NCBI RefSeq assembly: GCF_031877795.1
Contig: NC_133955.1
Location: 1,984,001 to 2,048,000 of the forward strand
Direction: 5' to 3'
Length of the DNA: 64,000 nt
DNA from: Strix aluco
Taxonomy: Eukaryota; Chordata; Aves; Strigiformes; Strigidae
Shown here: positions 12,401 to 24,393 of the stretch, in pieces
Layout of the letters: each line of letters starts with the position of its first letter
Position numbering within the stretch: the stretch's first letter is position 1
Translations under genes and position numbers: made by a program
Notes under the pieces: generated by a model
What the model was told of the DNA's origin: nothing
The model's database searches: none
Seen by the model: only the letters and a program-made list of their open reading frames with translations

Positions 12401-15400
12401 AGGAATGACCTACAGAAGGAGAAGTATTTTAATGGCTTCTTTATGACTGTGGCTGTTCCTCACCTGACGTCCCCTCTCTGATCTTCAGACTTGGTCTCTC
12501 TGGACTGTCTATGCCATGCCTTTGTCCTGGGCATGCTCACAGGGCATCGGTGCCAGCACTGACCAGTCTTCCTGCAAGCAAACCTCCCCTCGTGTCCTCC
12601 AGTGCTGCTGACCCTGAAAAACCCTCCATGGCCGTTTCCTGTTATTAACGCTGGTTTAGGGGACAGAAAGCAGTTTAAGCACTAGAGAAGGAGGGCAAAT
12701 TAGGTTGCCAGAGAGACACATTGATTCGATTTTTTTTTTTTTTTTTTTTTTTTTTTTGGCCTGAAGGGAATGTTGTTATGATGTGGTTTGACTTCCAGCA
12801 TAGTCCAGGCCACAGCATGGCTCCTGTTTTTGTGGGAGCATCCTACACCCGTTTCAATGCAATGACACGCGGTTCAGCTCAACCTGTCATTTTAGAAAGA
12901 CACATTTTGTTCTGTTCATAGTTGAAATGCTTCACCTGATAAAGGAGACATCACAAAACTGTTTTATTGTTTAATTATACAGGCAAAAACTCTGCACCTT
13001 ATTGCTAAGGTTCATCTTCTAGATTCAGCCCTACCTTTTTTAACTGATTCAATACCATCTGCTATCAGCAATGTTCTTATCATGGTCACTTATAAACTGT
13101 GATCAAGTTGTGTATTAACTTTCTATGGGATAAACGGAAATGATTGGACTTCAGGTGTTATGCTGGACAGGAGGCTTTCCAAGTTGTTGGAGCTCTTCTG
13201 TGAATACTTTTCAGTAATTTTTTTATACTATCCTCCTTCATCTGAGGTGGCAGTTGGTTTGCTTTGTGACAGACAGGGTCTTGCTCACTCTTTGTTGCTT
13301 GGTGTCAGTCCTTCTGCAATGAAAAGTTGGACAGTTCTAAACTCTAGTAAAACTCCCTCTTACAGAAAGGGTCCAAGGGATCCAGGGGATGCTCATCTAT
13401 TTTAAAAACTGTGATAGAAGCCTACCTTCAGGGCAGTTGTTACAAGGGAAGTTAAAGCTCTCCAGGTCACAAGTGTTATTTAAGTGACACAGAAAAATTC
13501 AGGGACCATCTTGGAGAAAAGAAAGTAGAGGGAAGACAGCTTTGAGATGAAGTACATAAGGCTTAGGAGACAATTCCTGGGAAAATATTTCGTTAATTTT
13601 TTCAGGCTTCAGTCAGCCTGACTTGTTTCTCGGTGAAGTGGTGAACAAAGGGGCCATCTGGTCTGGACGTCACTTACAAACAAGGGGAAGCAGCCATCCT
13701 CCTTCAGCTTCCATGGGGTGGCAAGAGGTTTGGTAAACATTCATGGAAAGAATACAGAAGAGCCAACTTCAGCACCTAACTTAGCCAGCTTGTCTTCCCA
13801 GTGCCTCCAATATTAGGAGGAACAGCCCTCCAGCCTCCGAACACCTGAGTTAGTCTTACTGCCATGCACCCTGGAAGAGTTTCTCTCTCTTCTTCCCCAC
13901 TGAGGACAGAGGGAGTCCACGTGCCTCTAGCCAGGTTAGGTGTCTGCTTCAGAGCAGTGATGGAAACAGGGATTTAGAGGCAGCTTGTTGCACTAAGGAA
14001 GGCTCAGTGTTTCTTCAGGTGATTCCTTTGAGGTGACCTTTGGTTGTGAAGGGATTGACTTGACTTTGCTCTCCCTCTTTGCTCTAGGAGCTAACGAAGT
14101 CCTGCTTGTGATCGGCGGCTTTGGCAGCCAGCAGTCACCTATTGATGTTGTGGAGAAATACGATCCGAAGACTCAGGAGTGGAGTTTCTTGCCAGTAAGG
14201 GACCATTTTTGACCACCACTGGGTTGAACAGGCTGTGATCAAACATTCCTCTTTGGGCTATCCTTTGCTTAGATTTTCTGCTTAGAATTTCTGACAGAAA
14301 TTCTTTAGAATTGCTGAGGTTTACATAGTGAATGCTGAAACTGCTTCACATTTGCAGACTTGCTAAGAAAGCTTCATATAAGAGGTGGTTGTCATATTTC
14401 TGATCAGATGAGCCTATGGAGACCCACATCTTTGTTGTGGGAGTGAGAGCTATCGTGTTTCTTATTGAAGGGGTGTTAAGCTTTAAGGTTAGTGATGATA
14501 ATTGAAATGTCAATAGGAATAGTATAATCAGTCCTGCTTTCAGGCAGGCTGCATGATCTCTCTGGTTTAATTGTTTCTGAGCATAACAAGAGATAGTAAG
14601 GAAGAGAGAATTCCTGTACTGAGGATTATTCCTACCCAAATTTAAAATCACCTTTATCTGTGTGAAACGGTGAAGAACTGCCACTAATCACAGAAGACCC
14701 AGTGTCACCTGGTGTCTCAAAAGTCTGTTCTTTTTTGGAGGCTAAAAGCTTCAGGTATTTTCATCAAATATTCTGAGTCTCCACATTTTCCCAATAACGG
14801 TCTCTCCAGGGAGCCGGTGGGAGGCACGCAAACCTCCGAGATGCATCAAAGATTCAGTAGCAGCATAAGATAAATGACATTTAACACAAAATATTTTAGT
14901 GCGAAGAGACCTGGCCATGAGAAGAGAGAGTGGCAGAGACAAAATACAGGCAGGGGAAGGCAGATGCAGTTGTTAAGGCCGTATCCTTTAAATCCATAGT
15001 GCTGTTTGCCTCTCTGGTAGTGGGCCGTTTTCCTAAAGAGCAGCAAAAGAGGCTGGAAGAGCAGTGGTTGGTCTCCATGCATCGGCGTTGTTTCCTCTCC
15101 GTGACCTTTTTGTTCTTTTTACTGTTGTAGAGCATCACCCGTAAGAGGCGCTACGTCGCGACAGTGTCCCTGCACGACCGGATCTATGTGATCGGGGGCT
15201 ACGACGGCCGCTCTCGTCTCAGCTCGGTGGAGTGCTTGGATTACACATCAGATGAGGACGGTATCTGGTACTCCGTGGCTCCGATGAACGTTCGGCGAGG
15301 CCTGGCGGGAGCCACGACCCTTGGAGGTGAGTCCTGGCCCCCGCACTGACAGCGCAGCACAGCCTGTTGGGTTCTCGTCCTGAAATGCCCTGAGCTGGTG

Positions 15401-18400
15401 TGTGCAGAGTGGGATGGCTCTGAGGGAGGAGGTGAGTCTGAAATTCTGCCTTCTCATCATTTGGATGTAGAAATGGAAAACTTGCCCACGTATCCTGAGA
15501 GGAGCTCTGCCTCCGCTTCATTCTTACAGCATGTGTCTGTGCATCAAGGGAAAGGAACTCTCTGAGGGATTATGGAGTGGGAAGCTCTCGGGGTGGTGAC
15601 AATGTCACATATTACTGAGCACAGGACACCGAGTACAGCAATAACCATCCAGCACTGCGGAGAGGCTGAAACTGGAGCATGTGCAGGGGAGGATTCTTAG
15701 GACAGACTTGGAAGAGGAAAACTACTTTACTGAGCAAACCAGAACACTTCAGCTTGCTTATGCTGGCAAAGCAAAGGCCAAGAGGGAAAATGATTGTTTT
15801 CTAAGAGTATAACTTGGCACAAGAAGGAAATGGGCAATGTAAGAATTGAATAAGAACAAATGGTTATAAACAGGCCAGGAAAAAGTTGGTGTGGAAATGA
15901 GAGGGAAGTTTTGTAGCCATTAAAATAGCAGTCACGCTAATGAATATTCTGTGCTTTAACATTTATATTAGAGTATTTTCTTAATAATTAATACTGGTTA
16001 AATGTTACTCATTTAAATTGTTAATCATCTATTATAATGAAAATTCTGTTAAAAACACAGCTGCTTTGAAGATGACAAATTTGTGAAAGCATTGCATGAA
16101 TTAGGTTCTCTGGTATAAGGGACTGATCTTGATGATCCAGACATGTCTCTTGGATCTTCTTTTTTTTTGCTACCTGTGCGTTTACTGCCTTGTAAGCACT
16201 TGCTTTGGGGATGTGCTGACACGACACTAGTGACAGGCAGGGTTTGGGCATGGCAGCATTTCAGTAGGTTCTGCAGCATGAAAAGAATAACTTGGGTGTG
16301 TGTGTTCTCTTCATCTGTTAGCAAGAAGATTTAAGGGCCAGACAGGTTTTGTGTTTGGTTTGTTGGGTCTGTGTGCAGGCTAATGGAGTGATCTAGGGTG
16401 AGGAGGCTGGGTTCGTCTTGGCTCCAAATGTGCCAAGATCTGTAGTTGTTCCTGTATTTCACAGTCCGTGTGGTAGTTTTGCTTCATCTTTGAGGGCGTT
16501 CTTGCTCCATGTGCATGCTTGATACTTGACTCACTGAGTCCAGCCTCTGTCTAACGTTGCAGACATGATCTATGTTTCCGGTGGGTTTGATGGAAGCCGA
16601 CGTCACACCAGTATGGAACGATACGACCCGAACATTGATCAGTGGAGTATGCTGGGAGACATGCAGACAGCACGGGAAGGAGCAGGGCTTGTGGTAGCTA
16701 ATGGAGTTATCTACTGCCTTGGTAGGTACCCTCAGGACCTCTAGGCGTTCTGCAAATACTTGATTTTTACAGAAATAACAGTGCAGATGCTCTGTGGAGA
16801 GCACCAGTTATGTCATATCCAGGTTAGAAGAGAAAATCTAACTTCACTGCGCTGGGCACTGTTCTCAGTGCCTGGGCACAGCTCTCAGCCTGTTCTCACC
16901 GTTACCATCGCGATGGCTTAGACTGGAGCTGCCCTGTAACTGCAGTAAATGCTGTCAGAAGCAAACTGGACACAGCCAACATCCGAGGGATGGCTGAAGC
17001 GCGGGGGATGCGCAGTGCCAGCTGAGGTCTGCACGGACTGGGCAGTGCCTAAGATGCCCTGGAGGTGAAGCAGATAGCCTCAGGGCAAAAGGTGCATCTG
17101 TGCCGCACAAAGCAATGTTGGCTGTAGTGCTCCAGACATGTATCCTGAGCCCTATGTTTTCCAGCTCTTTTCTGTAGGGCTCATTTCATTTTCAGAGACC
17201 CACACCAGCTGTGAATACAGCAAGAGTGCTAGAGGGCAAATCACTCTGAAGACTTCAGTAATCTCGTTCTGTAGATGCACCTTCTGGGCCCCAGAAAAGG
17301 CAGGCCCAGCACTGTGCCCACATTTTTTGCATCCTCTTCCTGGGGAGTCACAGACATTGGACACTGGCTTATGGGTTTCACTTCCCTCTCCCAAATTCCT
17401 CTTCCTCACGCTGCCCCCGAGGCAGATAGCAACATGCTGCTCCTTTGCTGAAGCTGCACAATGAGCTTTCTTGGTATCTTCTTGTGAAACAGCTCTTTGA
17501 GACATCCCAGCCTACACTCTGTGTAGCCTCATAGCGTCAGCTGGTGGCTGCGGGCTGCAGCACACAGACCCTGAGCCAGCGCCGGGTCTGGAAGCTGCAC
17601 GTCTGCTGTGGCAGGAGGCATCGGTGTTCTCAGAGGCAGCTCCGGGCAGTGCAGTGCAAAGCTGGTTGTGCTGGTCTGGAGAGGTGATGCCCTCTCCCAG
17701 CACGGCCCTGTGCAGTGCAGGGGCAGAGCTTGCTCTGAGCTGGCTCCGATCTGGCATTGCAGAGATCTTGTCATCCTGCCAGCCCCGGTGACTGCGAGTT
17801 GTGCCGATGGCAGTGCCGTGCTGTACTAAAGATGAACCAGGCGTGTTGTTGCTCTCTACACAGAAAACATTTTCCAGAAGTCAGACCCATGGTTTGCTCC
17901 TGTATTTTGTTTCAGGTGGCTATGATGGGCTGAACATACTAAATTCTGTCGAGAGGTATGATCCCCACACCGGACACTGGACAAACGTCACCCCGATGGC
18001 CACCAAGCGCTCGGGTAAGAGCCCACAGTGCCTTGAGGTCAGAATGTTTTGTGCTGCACCGAGGAAGCAGTCACCCACCACTGGCTTGTTCTGCTGCCCT
18101 GGAGGATGTTGACTGGCCCTAGTGAGTGGTTTGGCTTTAAGGAGGGATGATTTTAGGGCATGCTGACTTAACTCTGCAAGAGAAAGATTAATTTTCACGT
18201 GCCTGATGTCTCCATCCCATGCTAAGATGTGTACAGAGGAACGTGGTGGGGGGTTTATAGGTTACAGGGAGGGAGGGGAAGTCCTGTGTGACTTCCATAA
18301 CTAGGAACAGTGCGTGGCTTGGGGAAAAGTTAATGGGACAGTTTGCTAAGTCGTCAGCTGCACAGGATACAGCAAAGGCAGGAGTGCTCTGGCAGGCTGC

Positions 18401-21400
18401 TCCTTCACCTGCGCTCTGCTTTGTCAAACGCTGGGCCTCCGCTCCGGGGACAGCAGGAACACAGAGAGCAGCACTGCCAGAGCAGTGTCACACTGCAACA
18501 GTCTTACACTCATGATGTGAAACGTGGTACAGTCACACATTAATTATCCCCCACCAACTCGTAGTTTGTCTTTCCTGCTTGGTGTTGTACCTGAGCTTTA
18601 AGTTTGGCAGCCATATCTAGGAGAAAAATATAGTTTAAATCCTACTTTTGGAACAACTTTCTGTCTCAGCTCTCCTTGCCAGTCAGAGAGGGACCTGGGG
18701 GGGTTGATTGACAGCCAGCTGAACAGGAGCCAGCAGTGTGCCCAGGTGGCCAAGAAGGCCAATGGCATCCTGGCTTGTATCAGCACTAGCGTGGCCAGCA
18801 GGGACAGGGAAGGGATCTGACCCCTGTGCTCGGCACTGGTGAGGCCGCACCTCGATGAGTGGGTTCAGTTTTGGGCCCCTCACCCCAAAAAGGCCCTTGA
18901 ATGACTCGAGCGTGTCCAGAGAAGGGCAACGGAGCTGGTGCAGGGTCTGGAGCACAGGTCTGATGGGGAGCGGCTGAGGGAACTGGGGGGGTTTAGTCTG
19001 GAGAAGAGGAGGCTGAGGGGAGACCTCCTGGCCCTCTGCAACTCCCTGAAAGGAGGGTGCAGAGAGGGGGGAGGAGTCTCTTGAGCCAAGGAACCAGCGG
19101 CAGGCCAAGAGGGAATGGCCTCAAGCTGCGCCAGGGCAGGGTCAGACTGGCTCTTAGGAAGGATTTCTTTGCAGAAGGGGTTGTTGGGCGTTGGAATGGG
19201 CTGCCCAGGGCAGGGGGGGAGTCCCCATCCCTGGAGAGGTTGAAGAGTCGGGTTGACCCAGCGCTGAGGGATCTGGTGGAGTTGGGATCTGTCAGTGCTG
19301 GGTTAATGGTTGGACTGGATGATCTTCAAGGTCCTTTCCAACCGAGACGATTCTGTGATTCATTTCTCAGAGGAGTTCCTACGAGGCTTGTGCAGCTCCT
19401 GTGAGCTCAAGTGTTGGCCTTCTGCTACTGCACTGCGCCTCCGGGCGCCTGCCCCAGATCCTCACGGCCGTGCTAGAGCAGCCGTGGCCTTGCTCAGCCA
19501 CGTGTGGAGGGGCAGGATGCTCTCTGCCTCCGCAGCTTTGTGGTTCTCAATGGAGTAGTTCTGCTGTGCTTACAGACCCTCTTACAAAACCCTTTTGAAG
19601 TTGCTTTTTCTCTAGGTCTTTCAGTGAATGTCCTTTACAATTAGCCTAGGCAGCGTTGTTTCTGTTTCTTCTTTACTGCAGTGTTCTTGGTTAGGGACAA
19701 GTGCTGGTTACTCAATTAAAACTGGTCTCTGTTCTAAAAACATCTAAGCTTTATTGTGCCTGCAGTGGCATTCACCAAAACCCCAAGCTTTAAATATTTA
19801 CTCCTGTGGCAGGGCTATTCCTGTTAAGTGTGCGTTGGAAGGTATTTCCTATGTGCCAAGAATGGATTTGATTTAGGAGTTGGTCGCTTTCCACATTTGG
19901 GAAGACCCCACGTTCAAACGTGATAAAATCTGTGGGTTTTCCTACATCAGAGGCAACATGCGAGACCTATCCATGGATCTCTAGAAAGCTGAAGGATGAG
20001 ACAGCTTCCCCCAAGGGGTCTGTTGTGTGCCCCAGAGAAGATGGCTTTGGGCAAGACCAAAAGCACAGAGTTCAGGGGAAAAGCCTTTTACAAGAAGCAT
20101 TTCCCAGGTCCGTGCTCGCTTCCCACAAGCCTTGAAGGGTTTTGGCAGCCGTGCCTCGGCCCGCAGAGCAGGGTCCTCAGTGCTGTGACCTGGAGCACCA
20201 AGATCTGAAACGGGGGTGTGCCCAGGAACGTTTTTTGGCCCAGGTTTTTGTGCTGCCACTCTGGTACTAACACCCCAAACTCAGCTCAGCAGCTCAGATA
20301 CCAGTTGCACTTGCATCCTCTATCCTGGTATCCGTTCCATCCGTCCATCCTGGCGACCTTGGACCCTGTAGGACTGCTTTTGCCCCAAGGCTTTGACACT
20401 CTTTGTAGAGCTGTCTGCATGTGGGTCTTTGAATTCCAAGACCAGAACTAAAAGTAATGTTGCCTTTATTCACAGAGATTGTCTCCTCCTTGTTTCTCTT
20501 TATCTCTTAGGACAGATTCTGGAGGTAGGTCACCCCTCAGAAACCTTGGCTGTATTGCATTGCTAGACCTGACTTCCCTGATTAGGCCTTGGTCTCGTCT
20601 CTCTTCTCAGCCAAAGTCTTCCTCGCTGAAGCTGTCAGAGAGCCCATGGGGCAGCCTGGGCATTCCCAGCTGTGCTGGTGCTCTCAGCAAGGACAGACAG
20701 TGAAAGGGAGGTTGCATTTAGTGGAACAGAAAGTCTCTTATACCCTGCTTGTAGAAGAAACAGATCGGTGCCCAAGAGCTGCAGCTTGGCTGTCTTGTTT
20801 CCTTCAGGATATTCATCGGTGCAGTAGTTACACGTTGATGGTAACAGCCTGACCGGGCTTACTCTGCTCTCGAGGTGTAGCTCGAAACAGCAGCGGCTGT
20901 TGGCAAGAGCACCTAAGGCCACCAAGTGCATTGTTATCTTACTGCATTCGTTGGTCCTTCACTTGAAAGGGGGCTGCAGATGAGGAGCAGAGGCTGGTGG
21001 ACATTTATTTTCTGCTGTTGTCATAAACTCCCAGTTGGGCCAGCTGCATTATTGACTGCTTGTACTGTAAGAACAGCTGTTCAGACAGATGCTTCAGCCA
21101 CTTACACCTCTGTGACTGTGCAGTGGACATCAGTTTTCATTTCCCTGCCTTCCAGAGGAACAATGTCAAAGAAATCCTTCCTCCAGCCTTCCATGGAGCA
21201 GCGTCATCCTCCTTGCTACAGCCAGGGGCTGGGTGACACCAGGGAGCCAGAATCACCAGAGAAACGTGTCTCTGTGGTGGCAGAGTCCCAGACAGCTACC
21301 CACCAGCAGAGCAAGCCCTGTGCTGGTCTGTTCAGGGGGTCGGGGTGTCTTTCAGCCGAGGTGAACGTCTCACGTTGCTAGTGCTGCCCTGGCTGCAGTG

Positions 21401-22278
21401 TTGCTCAGTCCCCCTTAGGCCAGAAATTCAGCAGCGTTTGGTAGAGTTACAGGTTTTAATGTATCATGTTGGAGACAACAACAGAAGACGCTGGGTTATG
21501 ACAGCTCTTTGGTGGGAGATAGAAGCCTGAGAAGACGTTCTGTGAAGAGGGAGGAACTGACCTAGTTCAGGCTGGTAACAGGGAGCCCCGGACACGGTGC
21601 TGACGGTGTCACTCAGGGGTGTAACTGCCATCTTCTCTCTCTCCAGGGGCTGGAGTGGCTCTGCTGAATGACCATATTTATGTAGTTGGTGGGTTCGATG
21701 GGACGGCACATCTCTCCTCCGTGGAAGCCTATAACATTCGCACTGATTCCTGGACAACTGTAACAAGCATGACAACCCCCCGCTGCTACGTGGGGGCCAC
21801 TGTGCTGCGGGGAAGGCTGTATGCAATCGCTGGGTAAGCGGCTGCCCGGGGCTGGAGAGGGAGATGTCCTGCATGTCTGCTGGAACAAGCGAGTTGAGGT
21901 GCTTGTTTCAGGTGGCCTCTCCTCACATTTACATTTTAAGCTTTATGAGAGGAGCCAGCCCACAGATCACCGTGCCCAACCCAAACAGGCAGCACGACGG
22001 TCCAGGGCCAAGCAAAAGGGAGCCTAACCCTGTGGTTTCATTTCAGGCCATTCCTGCTGCACGCAGCTGTCCAGCCTCCCAGCCAGGGCTCTGAATGCCC
22101 CAACCTCTTCCTTCAGCACCATCCCTCACCTGTAACTTTCTGTCCTTGCAGATACGATGGCAACTCACTGCTGAGCAGCATTGAGTGCTACGATCCCATC
22201 ATTGACAACTGGGAAGTGGTAACCTCCCTGGGGATGCAGCGCTGTGATGCTGGAGTCTGCGTCCTTCGGGAGAAGTGA
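160..22278 (+). CDS. KLHL12: KLHL12, Kelch-like protein 12 (11 coding exons)
   Basis: Substrate adaptor of the CUL3-RING ubiquitin ligase. In the known family it monoubiquitinates SEC31 to enlarge COPII coats for collagen export and restrains Wnt signalling by targeting Dishevelled. Joined exons: 160-345, 5934-6087, 6866-7083, 9685-9834, 11677-11791, 14088-14194, 15131-15326, 16563-16721, 17916-18014, 21647-21833 and 22152-22278. Every junction is GT-AG and keeps frame, giving 565 residues against 568 in human. The BTB domain lies at about 30-97, BACK at about 132-233, and six Kelch blades at about 279-564, each with a Gly-Gly/YDG or FDG signature. The last blade has Ala-Gly instead of Gly-Gly, as in the human protein. 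The start at 160 gives MAPPKDIM, equivalent to the human internal MAPKDIM. An in-frame ATG at 121 exists but lies upstream of the likely acceptor. No frameshift or stop is seen, so the gene looks functional. Confidence 0.97.
459..680 (+). repeat. Minisatellite in KLHL12 intron 1
   Basis: Degenerate tandem array of GGATCCCCTC-(G/A)-TGGTGGCCC units. GGATCC starts at 462, 483, 514, 566 and 618. The last spacings are both 52 bases, so a 52-base higher-order unit has formed from shorter ones. The unit stays open in several frames, which produces spurious ORFs on both strands. Confidence 0.85.
3396..3443 (+). repeat. 24-bp perfect tandem duplication
   Basis: The unit TCCCCTTAATTATAGGAATG followed by TATT occurs twice in direct succession (3396-3419 and 3420-3443) with no mismatch, which suggests a recent slippage event inside KLHL12 intron 1. 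Confidence 0.9.
5934..6087 (+). CDS. KLHL12: KLHL12 coding exon 2
   Basis: Begins after ctacag with [14 protein letters not shown] and ends in LLQLK plus one base (phase 1), with a GTAATT donor. It completes the BTB fold and carries the dimer and CUL3 interface segment [18 protein letters not shown]. Confidence 0.96.
6866..7083 (+). CDS. KLHL12: KLHL12 coding exon 3
   Basis: Acceptor ccgtag; reads [21 protein letters not shown] through KCDEIQ, with a GTAAAA donor in phase 0. It covers the 3-box, which extends CUL3 contact in this family, and the first half of the BACK domain. Confidence 0.96.
7084..9684 (+). other. KLHL12: KLHL12 intron 3
   Basis: A 2.6-kb GT-AG intron. I see no further gene or clear repeat in it; its small ORFs have no family features. 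Confidence 0.75.
9685..9834 (+). CDS. KLHL12: KLHL12 coding exon 4
   Basis: Acceptor tttccag; fifty codons from [20 protein letters not shown] to ITDVIDTE, with a GTACCG donor in phase 0. It encodes the C-terminal half of BACK, including the VINWVKH and YVRMPLLTP helices typical of BTB-Kelch proteins. Confidence 0.96.
9835..11676 (+). other. KLHL12: KLHL12 intron 4
   Basis: A 1.8-kb GT-AG intron with no recognisable feature besides its splice sites. Confidence 0.75.
11677..11791 (+). CDS. KLHL12: KLHL12 coding exon 5
   Basis: Acceptor cctcag; reads [20 protein letters not shown] to RTRARL plus one base, with a GTGAGC donor. It encodes the end of BACK and the linker into the propeller ([15 protein letters not shown]). 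Confidence 0.96.
11792..14087 (+). other. KLHL12: KLHL12 intron 5
   Basis: A 2.3-kb GT-AG intron. The only notable structure is a 28-base poly-T run near its middle. I see no gene in it. Confidence 0.75.
12730..12757 (+). repeat. Poly-T tract of 28 bases
   Basis: Uninterrupted run of 28 T in intron 5. It could be the tail of a minus-strand retroposed sequence, but the bases to its right (12758 onward) match no element I know. A simple mononucleotide repeat is the safer reading. Confidence 0.8.
14088..14194 (+). CDS. KLHL12: KLHL12 coding exon 6
   Basis: Acceptor gctctag; reads [18 protein letters not shown] to EWSFLP, with a GTAAGG donor in phase 0. It encodes most of Kelch blade 1 ([19 protein letters not shown]). 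Confidence 0.96.
15131..15326 (+). CDS. KLHL12: KLHL12 coding exon 7
   Basis: Acceptor ttgtag; reads [20 protein letters not shown] to GATTLG, with a GTGAGT donor in phase 1. It encodes blade 2 ([19 protein letters not shown]) and the first strand of blade 3. Confidence 0.96.
16563..16721 (+). CDS. KLHL12: KLHL12 coding exon 8
   Basis: Acceptor gttgcag; reads [20 protein letters not shown] to NGVIYCLG, with a GTAGGT donor in phase 1. It encodes blade 3 and the start of blade 4. Confidence 0.96.
16722..17915 (+). other. KLHL12: KLHL12 intron 8
   Basis: A 1.2-kb GT-AG intron, GC-rich in its second half. I see no repeat or gene in it. Confidence 0.75.
17916..18014 (+). CDS. KLHL12: KLHL12 coding exon 9
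   Basis: Acceptor tttcag; reads [20 protein letters not shown] to MATKRSG, with a GTAAGA donor in phase 1. It encodes the core of blade 4. Confidence 0.96.
18667..19360 (+). mobile_element. CR1 LINE fragment, plus orientation, in KLHL12 intron 9
   Basis: 5'-truncated copy of the avian CR1 retrotransposon. It has the conserved 3' region (GGTTGGACTGGATGATCTTC, then AAGGTCCTTTCCAACC) and ends in the ATTCTGTGATT octamer characteristic of CR1. No intact reverse transcriptase is present. It is closely similar to the copies at 28926, 30545 and 34429. Confidence 0.9.
21647..21833 (+). CDS. KLHL12: KLHL12 coding exon 10
   Basis: Acceptor ctccag; reads [19 protein letters not shown] to [10 protein letters not shown], with a GTAAGC donor in phase 2. 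It encodes blade 5 and the first strand of blade 6. The preceding 3.6-kb intron contains a CR1 copy. Confidence 0.96.
22152..22278 (+). CDS. KLHL12: KLHL12 coding exon 11 (terminal)
   Basis: Acceptor cttgcag; reads [20 protein letters not shown] to CVLREK followed by TGA at 22276. It closes blade 6. The C-terminus LREK is the same as in the human protein. Confidence 0.96.
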
Positions 22279-23745
22279 TCTGGAGGGAACTTACAAAGAA
22301 CATCCTAAAAAGTCTCGGCTGGAGGAAGAGTCCCCAGTGATTTGCAGTGACTGTTCTTGAGAGTTGTGGATGCTGTGGAAATAGGCACCAGAACAGCAGC
22401 TTTCTGTGCTGCTTTGGACTAGAGCATGTGCATAAATGTGTTATCTCAGCAGTCATTTGAAATCGGGGGCTCTGTGTGAAGCTGGAGAGAGGTGGTGAAG
22501 TAGGTCAGGAGAAGCTGCGTTCTCTGCTGTTCCTGTGGCCAAGTCTATCGGCAGAGCAGAGATGCCCCCAGCCTCGGCATCAGCCAGACTGGGGAATGCT
22601 TCCAGGGACATGTACATACAACTGGGTGGTCTCTGCAGCCACTGCAGGGCCACGTGGGTCCTCTGGTTGCTCTCAGCCACGTGGATGTGTGAGGGTGAAT
22701 CCAGCTGCTCTTATGTTCCAGCTTCAAATCATCTTGTACATACTGAATGTTCACACATGCTCCTCAAGCACACGCCAGTGCAGAGCCAAATTGAGTGAGC
22801 ATGTGTCAGGGGGTCCTGCACTGTAGCTGTGTCTGCAGGTTCCTCGCAGGTCTGCACGCAAAAGGAGTCGCAGATTAAAGCTGTCAACTACTGAGACCCA
22901 AAAGCCTGAGGCTGCCGGGGGCAGAGGGCAGGGGGGAAAGCTCATTGCCTGGTGTAGAAGCAGGTCTGCAGCATTTCTGCTCTCATCAGGGGGCTCCAGG
23001 GTTCATCACATCGTATTTCCCTCAAAATGCTTGGCAGACCCAGCTGCAAAGAGCTGCGTTTTCTGGCAGCAGGAGCCTTGCTGTGATGCAGCAGTGCCTG
23101 CTCCCACCCCAGTGGGGAGGTCACCTTGCAGAGACCGAGGCCCTGGAGGTGGGGACACAGTTGCTGCTACCCACGTAGATCTTGCTGGTGAGCGACTGGG
23201 GTTTGTCCCTGGACAGGCCTCTGTCCCCACGTCAGCCTCTCAGCCAAGTTCATTGTGCTGATTTTCCTTTTATCTAGGATTTTTCTGCTTCCAGGGCCGT
23301 TTTGGAGTAACATCCAGGATTCTGTTTTGCCCTCTGTTCTCAGCTGTTTATTCCCCTGCCGTGTAACTCCACATCCTCTCACACTAGCTATCCTTCGCCT
23401 GCCCCATGAACCCCAAGTGAGAGCTTCATCACTGGCTCACTGGAGCACTCTCCTCAGCATGTCTCCTGCCTTGCTGCGTTTCTGGGCGCGTGGGCTCTCC
23501 TCCGCCCTCGGCTTGGCCCCCGCAGTGCCTGGGCTCTGTGTAGTGCTGCTCGTCGAGCTTACTGCTGACTCCTTGCTTGGGGGACAGGGTGGGATCAGGG
23601 ACGTGGTAGCATGACTTAATTATGCACTTTCAGCCAACGCTCTGACCTTCTGCGTTTGTTTCTATCACACAAGTGTTCTGTGGTTTTGTTTCCTATGTTT
23701 ATTTTTTAATGAAAATATAAAGAATAAAATATTTCCTGAGCCAGT
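22279..23745 (+). other. KLHL12: KLHL12 3' UTR
   Basis: Follows the KLHL12 stop codon without another convincing ORF. It ends near the AATAAA at 23723, giving a 3' UTR of about 1.46 kb. The exact cleavage site is inferred. Confidence 0.6.
23723..23728 (+). terminator. KLHL12 polyadenylation signal AATAAA
   Basis: Canonical hexamer in an A/T-rich stretch (positions 23701-23735), 1.44 kb past the stop codon. It is the first canonical AATAAA I see downstream of KLHL12. Confidence 0.7.
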
Positions 23746-24188
23746 GGGAATTTAGCTTCTGTTCTCTACCTTCAAGCCCTTTGTCTGACTGCTGTGCTCA
23801 GGGGATGTACAAGCCCCGAGTTGGACCAGGCAGCCACCGTCAGCTGTGCCTCTGCCCTGCAGCTTCCCTGTGGTAGTAAAAAACAACTGCTCCATCTGTT
23901 GAGAGCCACAGCAAAAAACCTATCAGGCCTGGAGCACTTGGTAAGTGGGGGTGAATTTGTTGCAAGATCTGCTTGAGAAGAGAGTGGCAACAGAGATGAG
24001 GAAAAGACTCTATAAAAGAGCCCGCAATTGCAAAAAGTAACACCTGGTTTGTCCACCATGGAAATGGGGGATGGAGCCCAGTGTTAATTTGTCTGTCAAA
24101 GGTGCAGCTACAAACTACCCTCCTGGTTTCCCTTTCCAAATTCTTCTGATTTCAAGGCAAACGGCCGTGTCCTGCCCCTGCAGCCTTC

Positions 24189-24393
24189 ACAGAATCACAG
24201 AATCAACTAGGTTGGAAAGGATCTTGAAGATCATCCAGTCCAACCATTAACCTAACACTGCCAGTTCCCATCTACACCAGATCTCTCAGCGCTATGTTGA
24301 CCCTACCCTTAAACCCCTCCAGGGATGGGGACTCCACCACCTCCCTGGGCAGCCCATTCCACTGCCTAATAACCCGTTCTGTAAAGAAATTGG
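24189..24393 (-). mobile_element. CR1 LINE 3' fragment, minus orientation
   Basis: Starts with CACAGAATCACAGAATCAAC, the reverse of the CR1 3' octamer repeats, and runs through the conserved TTGAAGATCATCCAGTCCAA and CAGCCCATTCCA blocks. It is about 200 bases and strongly truncated. The stop codon of the HSF-like reading frame (24366) falls inside it. Confidence 0.9.
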
